DNA from: Planctomycetota bacterium
GTDB lineage: Bacteria > Planctomycetota > SZUA-567 > JAKLDR01
Assembly: GCA_022703445.1 (NCBI GenBank)
Contig: JAKLDR010000041.1
Span: 1-34,995 of the forward strand
Direction: 5' to 3'
DNA: 34,995 nucleotides
Shown here: piece by piece, positions 1 through 6,199 of the stretch
How the letters are laid out: every line of letters begins with the position of its first letter
Numbering within the stretch: the stretch's first letter is position 1
The notes under the pieces: generated by a model
Databases searched by the model: none
Seen by the model: only the letters and a program-made list of their open reading frames with translations
What the model was told of the DNA's origin: nothing
Program-made: the position numbers and the translations under genes

Positions 1-202
1 ATCCGCCTTCGTCGTCGGCCGCATCATGCTCACCTCTGGCTTGGTCGCCTTCTCTGTTCACCAACTCCTCTGCACCCTCCAGTCTGCCCTCTCAATTACC
101 TCCACGGGAAACCGAGGATGATTCAAGGCATGGCAGGACTAAAACCCGCCGGCGGCGGGTAGTGATATTGAGGCGCCGGGGCCGGAGTTCGGAGGGAGTG
201 CC
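1..202. other. Upstream region without a confident gene
   Basis: This stretch is visibly lower in GC than the rest of the window. A plus-strand frame is open from base 2 to a TGA at 119-121 and could be the tail of a gene beginning outside the window, but its translation matches nothing I recognise. A 6-bp-stem GC hairpin lies at 145-159, about 45 bases before the methionine sulfoxide reductase start. It could be a terminator for an upstream gene or part of the msr leader. No convincing promoter was seen. Confidence 0.3.
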
Positions 203-1159
203 ATGTCAGTCCTGCGGGTGCTCCGGGCCGGGTGGCTGGTGGCTCTCCTGGGGCTGGCCGGCTGCGGGGCGGCCGCCGACCGGGGGGCGAGCGGAGGCGG
301 GGGAGGCGGATCGGCCATGATGCACAACCAGCTCAGTCCCGAGGAGGAGCGGGTGATCGTCGGCCGCGGCACCGAGGCCCCCTTCTCCGGGCGTTTCGAC
401 GGGCACTTCGAGGCCGGCGTGTACACGTGCCGGCGCTGCGGGGCGGGGCTCTACCGCTCCGAGGACAAGTTCCGCTCCGGGTGCGGCTGGCCGAGCTTCG
501 ACGCGGAGATACCCGGCGCGGTCGAGCGCCGCGCCGACCCCGACGGCCGGCGGACCGAGATCGTCTGCGCGGCGTGCGGCGGCCACCTCGGGCACGTCTT
601 CACGGGGGAGGAGCTGACCGCCAGGAACGTCCGCCACTGCGTGAACTCGGTCTCGATGGACTTCGTGCCCGCCGGGCGCGTCGGGCGCGCCATATTCGCC
701 GGCGGCTGCTTCTGGGGAGTGGAGCACCTCTTCCGGAAGGAGCCCGGAGTGCTCGCCGCCGTCTCCGGCTACATCGGGGGCCTCACCGAGCGGCCCGGCT
801 ACCGGGAGGTCTGTTCCGGGACCACCGGGCACGCCGAGGCCGTCGAGGTGCTCTTCGACAAGAGCCGCACCGACTACCGGCGGCTGGCCATGTATTTCTT
901 CGAGATCCACGACCCGACCCAGGTCGGGCGGCAGGGGCCGGACGTCGGCGAGCAGTACCGCTCGGCGGTTTTCCACCTCGACGAGGACCAGCGGAAGGCC
1001 GCCCTGGAGCTGATCGGCACACTCCGCGGCAAGGGCCTCCGGGTGGCCACCGAGGTCGTCCCGGCGGGCACCTTCTGGCCGGCGGAGGACTACCACCAGC
1101 GCCACTACTCCCGAGAGGGCGGGGAGCCCTACTGCCACGCCCGGGTGAAGCGGTTCTGA
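203..1159 (+). CDS. msrBA: Lipoprotein MsrB-MsrA fusion (bifunctional peptide-methionine sulfoxide reductase)
   Basis: The protein should reduce both R- and S-epimers of methionine sulfoxide in oxidised proteins. Residues 1-21 form a signal peptide ending in the lipobox LAGC, so Cys21 is probably lipidated and the enzyme should sit in the envelope. Residues about 40-157 are MsrB: two CxxC pairs for structural zinc (CRRC, CAAC), the GCGWPSF motif, and catalytic Cys146 in RHCVNS. Residues about 162-318 are MsrA with catalytic Cys169 in GGCFWG and the usual YHQ segment near the C terminus. The B-then-A order is known in several phyla. The ATG is chosen because GGAGGGAG lies just upstream and it gives a full signal peptide. 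The reductant partner is not encoded nearby. Function is near certain; lipidation is inferred from the motif. Confidence 0.93.
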   Translation: MSVLRVLRAGWLVALLGLAGCGAAADRGASGGGGGGSAMMHNQLSPEEERVIVGRGTEAPFSGRFDGHFEAGVYTCRRCGAGLYRSEDKFRSGCGWPSFDAEIPGAVERRADPDGRRTEIVCAACGGHLGHVFTGEELTARNVRHCVNSVSMDFVPAGRVGRAIFAGGCFWGVEHLFRKEPGVLAAVSGYIGGLTERPGYREVCSGTTGHAEAVEVLFDKSRTDYRRLAMYFFEIHDPTQVGRQGPDVGEQYRSAVFHLDEDQRKAALELIGTLRGKGLRVATEVVPAGTFWPAEDYHQRHYSREGGEPYCHARVKRF

Positions 1160-1177
1160 GGGGGCCGCAAACGGCAT

Positions 1178-1206
1178 TTGACGGGTTTTCGGGGGCCACA
1201 TAAAAT
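1178..1206 (+). promoter_or_regulatory. Near-consensus sigma-70 type promoter
   Basis: TTGACG (1178-1183) and TAAAAT (1201-1206) are separated by exactly 17 bases, next to the stop of the msr gene. This predicts a start near 1213 and a leader of about 138 bases before the zinc-ribbon gene at 1351. In DNA this rich in GC such a match is unlikely to be accidental. Confidence 0.65.
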
Positions 1207-1238
1207 CCTCCTCCAGGGCGCCCGTGGGTGCGGAGCGT

Positions 1239-1255
1239 CCGGGGCGCTGCCCCGG
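1239..1255 (+). promoter_or_regulatory. GC hairpin in the leader of the zinc-ribbon gene
   Basis: CCGGGGC and GCCCCGG pair perfectly around a GCT loop, about 25 bases after the predicted transcription start and 95 bases before the coding start. No T-run follows, so it is more likely a leader structure than a factor-independent terminator. Its role is unknown. Confidence 0.35.
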
Positions 1256-1350
1256 GCAGCGGCTTGTGGAGGGCACGTATCGCAGTAGATCGCCGGACCG
1301 GCGCCATCGCCGGGATGGAACCCGTCATTCCGTTCACAGGAGTCGAACAC

Positions 1351-1683
1351 ATGGACCAGAATGAAGTTCAGGGCGGCGAATTCGCGGACAAGGTTCTCAA
1401 GTGCTGCGACTGCGGCGCGGAGTTCGTCCACTCGGCGGCCGACCAGGCCTTCTACCGGGAGCGCGGCTTCTCCAACGAGCCCAAGCGCTGTCCGGCCTGC
1501 CGGCGGGCGCGCAAGTCCTCCGGCACTTTCGGGGCGCGCGGCGGCGGCATGACCAAGCAGATGTTCCCGGCCACCTGCGCCTCCTGCGGCCAGGAGACCG
1601 AGGTGCCCTTCAAGCCCTCCGGCGCCCGGCCGGTCTACTGCCGGGACTGCTTCCAGAAGCAGCGCGAGGGCGGCGTCCAGTAG
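1351..1683 (+). CDS. Zinc-ribbon protein with a CxxC-x17-CxxC domain
   Basis: A 110-residue cytoplasmic protein with two zinc-finger modules. The first has C18/C19..C21 and C47..C50 around the FYRERGF segment typical of the 'probable zinc-ribbon' family. The second has C76..C79 and C97..C100 with exactly 17 residues between the pairs, which defines the CxxC-x17-CxxC family. A Gly/Arg linker joins them. The ATG at 1351 follows ACAGGAG and starts immediately before the conserved domain; an open frame back to 1228 is judged to be non-coding leader. The molecular role of these ribbons is not established, and nucleic-acid or protein binding is a reasonable guess. The strong upstream promoter suggests high expression. 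Confidence 0.85.
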   Translation: MDQNEVQGGEFADKVLKCCDCGAEFVHSAADQAFYRERGFSNEPKRCPACRRARKSSGTFGARGGGMTKQMFPATCASCGQETEVPFKPSGARPVYCRDCFQKQREGGVQ

Positions 1684-1754
1684 CCGGCGGCGGCCCGCCC
1701 GGCCCTTGAATAGCCCGCGGCCGGGCTTAGAATCCCGGCCGGAGGAAACGGGGC

Positions 1755-1961
1755 TTGGGTTCCGTCGACCAGGGCCGGGGCACGCCTGACGCGCCGAGGA
1801 AGTTCATCGGCGTGAGGTTCGAGTGCTGCGGCGTCTACCAGCGCGTCTACATCAACCACTCCGGGACCGCCTACGTCGGCTGGTGCCCGAAGTGCGCCAC
1901 CAAGGTCGAGGTGCGCATCGCCCCGAACGGAACCAGCCAGCGTTTCTTCACGGCCAACTGA
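1755..1961 (+). CDS. Small conserved Cys-rich protein, 68 residues
   Basis: A TTG start is chosen because GGAGGAAA sits six bases upstream at 1741-1748. Cys24-Cys25 and the CPKC pair at 44-47 could form one metal site. The core between them ([13 protein letters not shown]) and the C-terminal NGTSQRFF segment look strongly conserved. I recall very similar short proteins in planctomycete genomes, always annotated as hypothetical, but cannot search here. An internal GTG at 1813 would shorten it to the core. It lies between two other Cys-rich proteins, suggesting a common theme of zinc binding. Function is unknown. Confidence 0.75.
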   Translation: MGSVDQGRGTPDAPRKFIGVRFECCGVYQRVYINHSGTAYVGWCPKCATKVEVRIAPNGTSQRFFTAN

Positions 1962-1983
1962 ACCCCGCCCGGAGACCCGCCCC

Positions 1984-2616
1984 GTGCCCGAGGAATACCA
2001 GATCAGTCGCCGCGCCGGAAGCTGCTCCGCCTGCGGCCGCGACTTCGCCCGCGGCGAGGAGCACTACTCGGCCCTGGTGGCCGAGCCGCCGCCCCCGCCC
2101 AAGAAGCGCCGCGGGGAGGAGCCTGCGGCGGCCGCGCCGGCGGCCCCGGCCGGCGAGGTCCAGCCTGCGGCGGCCGCGGCGGTTGCGCCCGCTGCCTCGG
2201 CGCTGCCCTACCGGCGGATAGATTTCTGCCCGACCTGCTGGAAGCCGGACATGGCCGCCGGCTTCTTCTCCTCCTGGAAGACCGCGGTTCCCGAGGAGGA
2301 CCCCGGCCGCGAGAAGCCCCTGGCCCGGCGCATCGACGCCGAGACGGTCTACGAGCTCTTCCGCCGCCTGGAGGGCCAGCCCGAGATCGAGAAGCAGAAG
2401 TTCCGCTTCATCCTGGCGCTGATCCTCATGCGCAAGAAGCGGCTGCGCTTCACCGGCGTGGCCTCCGGTCCTCACGGCGACCACCTCGTGCTCGAGGACC
2501 GCGCCGAAAGCCTGACCCACAAGGTCTTCGACCCCGGCCTGGCCGACGAGGAGATCGACTCGCTCAAGAGCGCGGTCGACCGCCTGCTCCGCGGCGCGGA
2601 CGAACCGGTGCGGTGA
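1984..2616 (+). CDS. Conserved hypothetical protein with split zinc motif
   Basis: A 210-residue soluble protein starting at GTG (1984), with GGAG upstream. Two CxxC pairs, C14..C17 (CSAC) and C82..C85 (CPTC), are separated by a low-complexity Pro/Ala/Glu linker at about 34-73, so the two halves of one zinc site may be brought together. The C-terminal half (about 95-205) is helical and contains FRFILALILMRKK, a segment I associate with planctomycete proteins of unknown function that carry a variable disordered linker. The stop overlaps the next gene by four bases (GTGA), implying translational coupling to the glycosyltransferase. No enzymatic motif is visible. Confidence 0.75.
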   Translation: MPEEYQISRRAGSCSACGRDFARGEEHYSALVAEPPPPPKKRRGEEPAAAAPAAPAGEVQPAAAAAVAPAASALPYRRIDFCPTCWKPDMAAGFFSSWKTAVPEEDPGREKPLARRIDAETVYELFRRLEGQPEIEKQKFRFILALILMRKKRLRFTGVASGPHGDHLVLEDRAESLTHKVFDPGLADEEIDSLKSAVDRLLRGADEPVR

Positions 2617-4502
2617 CCGGGCCAGGCGCGCCGGACTCCGAACGCCACCGGCCGACGCGATCGGCAGCGGCCGCCTGCCTGGCGGTCTTCGCCTTCGCGG
2701 CGGCCCTCAACCTGGCCTGGCTGGGCGGCGCGCCGCTGGCCGGCACCACCGAGTCGCGCCACGCCGAGGCGGCCCGCGAGTTCGCGGCCGGCGGGCACTG
2801 GCTGGTGCCCACGGTCAACGGCTGGCCGCACCTGACCAAGCCGCCGCTGACCGACTGGCTGGCCGCCGCCGGCATCCTGATTTTCGGCCCCGACGAGTTC
2901 GGCGTCCGCTTGGGCAACGCCCTGGTTGCGGCCCTGGCCGTCGCCCTGACCGCCGCGCTGGCCCGGCGCCTGGCCGGTCCCGGCGCGCTCCCGGCCGCGG
3001 CGATCGTCCTGGCGGTCTGCCCGCTGCACTTCGCCCTCTCCAGGATCGTGTCCATCGACGTGCTCCTGGCCGCGCTCTCGGCCGGATTCTTCCTGATCCT
3101 CTGGGAGGCGACCAGGCCGGAGTGCCGCGGGACGCGCCGCGCGGCGCTCGTGGCGGCGCTGGGGGCGGTCCTCGGCCTCGGCGCGATGGCCAAGGGCCAC
3201 ATCGCCCTGCTGGTGATGTTCGCGCCGGGCCTGATCTGGGCCCTGAGCGCCGGCCTGCCCGGTGGGCCCGGCCGGCCGTACCGGCGGCGCGCCGGCGCGG
3301 CGGCCCTCGGAGCCCTGGCCGTCCTGGCCGTCGCCGCGGCCGTGGCGCTGCCCTGGTTCCTGTACATCGCCCGGGCATTCCCGGGCTGGCTCGATTCCAT
3401 CGCCGCCGACGAGTTCGGCGAGAGGGTTGCGGGGGGCGCCTTCGGCCGGGCTGTGCCGGGAACGGCCGCCGCCTGCTTCCTTCTGGGGTGCCTGCCGGCC
3501 GTGCCGCTGGCCCTGGCGGCGGTGCTCAGAAGCCGGCTTTCGACTTTCGGCTCTCGGCCTTCGGAACACGAAGACCCGCCCTCCGCTGCCGTGCCGAAAG
3601 CCGAATGCCGAAAGCCGAATGCCGAAGGCTGCCTGCCCCCCGGCGCCCTTTCCCTGCTGCTGCTCTGGATCGCCGTGCCGCTGACCGTCTTCAGCCTGGT
3701 GAGCGGCCAGCGGGCCAACTACGTGGAGCCGCTCCTGCCGGCCGCCGCGGTCCTGGCCGGCGCGGGGTGGGTCCGCCTGGCCGCCGCCGGATCTCCGCTC
3801 GGCCGGCTCCGGTCGGCCCTGGGGATTGCCGCGGCCGGAGTGCCGATCGTGCTCGGCCTGGCCGCCGCAGGGCTGCCCGCCGTCCCGGCGGCCGTGGACG
3901 GCCTGCGGCTGGGCGACGGTCCGTCCCTGGCGCTCATGGCGGCCGGCGCCGTCATGGTCCTGGGGGGCGCGGCTGCCGCCACGGCGCTGGTCCGCGGGCG
4001 GGCGGCGCCGGCCGCCTGGGCCCTGGGCCTGTCCGCAGCGGCCACGTGGGGGGTGATGTTCACATTCGCCGCCGGGTACCTGGGCGCCCGCGGGGTCAGG
4101 GAGTCGGCGCTTCTCCTGAGCCGGCGCCTGGCGTCCGGGGACGAGGTGTGCTACTATCGCGGTTGCGCCCACGGGGTGGGCTTCTACCTGGACTCGGCGC
4201 TGCCGGTGGTCGATCCCGACGCCCGCGAGCGCCGGCGCGCCGGGGCCTGGACGGACTGGCCGGGCCATCCCGGGCCGGGGCTGGTCCGTTCGTGGGCCGA
4301 ACTGGCCGACGGGGTCCGCGGCGCGGGGCCGGGCTCCGGCCGCGGCGTCTGGCTGGTGCTGGAGCCCGCCGACCGCAAGCGGCTCGGCAAGGCAGCGCGG
4401 GAATCGGGGGTGCTGGTGGATTTCGTGCAGGTCGAGCCCTCCGTCCTGCTGGCGCGGGTGCTCCCGCCGGCCGGGACGGGTGTGGAGGCGGCGAGGCCGT
4501 GA
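2613..4502 (+). CDS. ArnT-like GT-C family membrane glycosyltransferase with in-frame palindromic insert
   Basis: A 629-residue polytopic membrane protein of the PMT/ArnT (GT83-like) class, which transfers sugars from polyprenyl-phosphate donors to envelope acceptors. Evidence: about 10-12 hydrophobic helices, the first periplasmic-loop region with GTTESRHAEAAREF, the W-V-P-x-x-N-G-x-P-x-x-x-K-P-P motif at about 68-85, and a WIAVPLTVFSLVSGQR segment typical of the later helices. A soluble C-terminal part (about 505-629) follows. Residues about 307-339 are encoded by a heptad-repeat palindrome (3531-3630) located between helices and absent from the family pattern. The GTG start overlaps the previous stop, and the next gene overlaps this stop in the same way. 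Family certain; donor and acceptor unknown. Confidence 0.85.
   Translation: MTGPGAPDSERHRPTRSAAAACLAVFAFAAALNLAWLGGAPLAGTTESRHAEAAREFAAGGHWLVPTVNGWPHLTKPPLTDWLAAAGILIFGPDEFGVRLGNALVAALAVALTAALARRLAGPGALPAAAIVLAVCPLHFALSRIVSIDVLLAALSAGFFLILWEATRPECRGTRRAALVAALGAVLGLGAMAKGHIALLVMFAPGLIWALSAGLPGGPGRPYRRRAGAAALGALAVLAVAAAVALPWFLYIARAFPGWLDSIAADEFGERVAGGAFGRAVPGTAAACFLLGCLPAVPLALAAVLRSRLSTFGSRPSEHEDPPSAAVPKAECRKPNAEGCLPPGALSLLLLWIAVPLTVFSLVSGQRANYVEPLLPAAAVLAGAGWVRLAAAGSPLGRLRSALGIAAAGVPIVLGLAAAGLPAVPAAVDGLRLGDGPSLALMAAGAVMVLGGAAAATALVRGRAAPAAWALGLSAAATWGVMFTFAAGYLGARGVRESALLLSRRLASGDEVCYYRGCAHGVGFYLDSALPVVDPDARERRRAGAWTDWPGHPGPGLVRSWAELADGVRGAGPGSGRGVWLVLEPADRKRLGKAARESGVLVDFVQVEPSVLLARVLPPAGTGVEAARP
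3531..3630 (+). repeat. Heptad-repeat palindromic element, copy A (inside a coding gene)
   Basis: The left arm (3531-3564) consists of degenerate TTCGGCT heptads. The right arm (3594-3630) is its reverse complement, with CCGAAAG and CCGAATG units. A loop of about 29 bases separates them. It is read in frame as residues about 307-339 of the glycosyltransferase, giving a peptide with FGSRPSE and PKAECRKP. The flanking helices on both sides are in the same frame, so the element has a length compatible with three. Confidence 0.85.
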
Positions 4503-6034
4503 CCGGTCCGGCCGGCCCTGCCGGCTCCGCCCCGGTCCGCGCGGTGGCGATCGCCGGGGGATGCATAGCCGCCCTCGGCGCCTCGGCCGAAGAGGTCCGC
4601 CGCTCGGCCCCGGCCGGGGCCGAGGTGCTCGGGTTCCCGGGCGGCTTCGTCCGCCCGGGCTTCTGGGACACCCACATCCACATCGCCCGGACCGGCGCGG
4701 CGGCGCGCTTCGGCCCGATGCTCTACGAGGCCCGCTCGATCGCGGAGATGGTCGAGCGCCTGGCGGACTTCGCCCGGCGGCACCCGAAGCTGCCGGCCAT
4801 CGTCGCCCGCGCCGGCTGCCTCGACGAGCGCGTCCTGGCCGAGGGCCGGCTGCCCGCGGCCGAGGACCTCGACCGGGCCGATCCCGGCCGGCCGGTGGCG
4901 GTCGTCGACGTCAACAAGTGCGTGCTGAACTCCCGGGCCGCGGAGGCGGCCGGCGCGCTGCCCGAGGGCCCGGACTGGCCGGTGCGGGTCAACCGCTTCC
5001 TGAGCCAGGAGCTGATGGCCCAGGCGCCCGGCGGTTTCGCCGAGGACTTCCGCCTGGGCACCGAGGTGCTGGCCAGGCGCGGGGTGACCTGCGCCGTCGA
5101 CGGGCACACGCTCGCCGCGCAGGCCGATGCCGTGCGCCGCCTCGACGCCGACGGCCTCCTGGGCTGCCGGGCCATCGTCCACCCGGCGACCTCCTGGGAG
5201 GGCGACCTGGAGGACTTCCAGGCCTCCGGGCTGTCCTTCGGCGAGGAGCTCGGGCCGCTCTCGCGGGTCGGGCCGCTCAAGATCCTCTACGACCTTTTCG
5301 TGATGCACCGCACCGCGCTGATGACCCGGCCCTACCGCGGAGAGCCGCACAACTTCGGCCGGCGCAACATCCCGCCCGACGGCCTGCGCACGCGGCTGGC
5401 CGCCGCGCGGGAGCGGGGCTTCCCGGTCGCCATCCACGTCACCGGCGACCGCGGGGCGGCCGAGGCGGTCGAGGCCTTCGAGGCGGAGCTGGCCCGCCGC
5501 GTGCCGGCCGGGAGCCTGCTGATCCACGCCTATTTCCCCCCCGAGGACCTGCCCGACAGGATGGCCGCGCTGGGGATGGGGCTGGCCGCCCAGCCGGTCT
5601 TCCTGCGCCACTGGGCCGAGACGCTGGAGCGCTTCGTCGGCTGGGAGCGCATCGGCGACTTCAACCCGCTCGACGACTACCTGGCCGCCGGCGTGACCGT
5701 GGCCGCCGGGTCGGACGCGCCGATCTGCGACTTCGGGCCTCTGGCCGGCATCCACGCCATGGTCACGCGCCGCTCGCTCTCCGGGCGGGAGTGGGGCCCG
5801 GCCCACGCCATTCCGCGCAAGGCGGCGCTCGACCTCTACGCCGGCTCGGCCGCGCGGCTCTTCGCCTGGAGCCACTTCCCGGGCAGCCTGGAGGTCGGCG
5901 GCCCGGCGGACTTCACGGTGCTCGACCGCGACCTGGCGACCTGCCGGCCCGAGGAGATCATCGGTGCCAAGGTGCTTGCAACCTACGTGGCCGGCCGCGA
6001 GACTTACCGCGCGGGGGCGGGAGGCGCGGACTGA
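4499..6034 (+). CDS. Amidohydrolase family 3 protein (YtcJ-like)
   Basis: A metal-dependent hydrolase of 511 residues. The N terminus is the small beta-sandwich lead-in (GGCIAALG), followed by the signature PGFWDTHIHI with metal ligands His59 and His61. Further candidate ligands or catalytic residues are His313 (IHVTGD), His343 (LIHAYF) and Asp406 (AGSDAP), the order expected for the amidohydrolase_3 group. Members hydrolyse C-N bonds in varied substrates, often N-acyl or cyclic amides, and the substrate cannot be read here. The GTG start at 4499 overlaps the glycosyltransferase stop by four bases. An open frame extends back to 3122, but that part is a shadow of the neighbouring gene. It ends one base into the next ATG (TGATG). 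Confidence 0.88.
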   Translation: MTGPAGPAGSAPVRAVAIAGGCIAALGASAEEVRRSAPAGAEVLGFPGGFVRPGFWDTHIHIARTGAAARFGPMLYEARSIAEMVERLADFARRHPKLPAIVARAGCLDERVLAEGRLPAAEDLDRADPGRPVAVVDVNKCVLNSRAAEAAGALPEGPDWPVRVNRFLSQELMAQAPGGFAEDFRLGTEVLARRGVTCAVDGHTLAAQADAVRRLDADGLLGCRAIVHPATSWEGDLEDFQASGLSFGEELGPLSRVGPLKILYDLFVMHRTALMTRPYRGEPHNFGRRNIPPDGLRTRLAAARERGFPVAIHVTGDRGAAEAVEAFEAELARRVPAGSLLIHAYFPPEDLPDRMAALGMGLAAQPVFLRHWAETLERFVGWERIGDFNPLDDYLAAGVTVAAGSDAPICDFGPLAGIHAMVTRRSLSGREWGPAHAIPRKAALDLYAGSAARLFAWSHFPGSLEVGGPADFTVLDRDLATCRPEEIIGAKVLATYVAGRETYRAGAGGAD

Positions 6035-6177
6035 TGCCGAAGAAGAAGCCGGTGAAACCGAAGCTGCCGCGCTTCCCGATGCCGCCTCCGGAGAAGCTGC
6101 ACCGCGACGAGAAGAAGGAACGCAGCCGTACGGCCTGCCGGAAGTTCCGCCGGGGCCGCGGCGGCAACGACCAGTGA
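6034..6177 (+). CDS. Small basic protein, 47 residues
   Basis: The ATG overlaps the stop of the amidohydrolase (TGATG), so translation is probably coupled. The product begins MPKKKPVKPK and is dominated by Lys, Arg and Pro, ending in an Arg/Gly stretch. There is no hydrophobic segment. Such composition suggests nucleic-acid or ribosome binding, but I recognise no family. Support comes from tight spacing, a correct coupled start and a following gene with its own ribosome-binding site. It could still be a chance frame. Confidence 0.55.
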   Translation: MPKKKPVKPKLPRFPMPPPEKLHRDEKKERSRTACRKFRRGRGGNDQ

Positions 6178-6199
6178 CGGCGCGAAGGAGTCCAGCGGA

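Noticed and set aside
1..120. Transposase or insertion-sequence remnant at the left edge
   Set aside because: Short open frames exist on both strands, but neither gives a recognisable transposase motif, and no terminal repeats are visible.
206..1276. Long minus-strand open frames opposite real genes (here and at 2472-4268, 4184-5875, 30891-33134 and others)
   Set aside because: High GC keeps the reverse frames open. Their translations are Arg/Pro/Gly/His-rich with no family pattern, and they lie opposite genes with clear motifs.
1815..1840. tRNA T-loop-like sequence GGTTCGAG
   Set aside because: It is inside the 68-residue protein gene and has no matching acceptor or anticodon stems.
3531..3630. 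Frameshift or sequencing error to explain the odd peptide in the glycosyltransferase
   Set aside because: Both flanks are in the same frame, and the odd segment coincides exactly with a palindrome that recurs elsewhere in the window.
3122..4498. A 459-residue upstream extension of the amidohydrolase
   Set aside because: It overlaps the glycosyltransferase in another frame, has shadow composition (Arg/Gly/Pro-rich), and a GTG start with a stop overlap exists at 4499.
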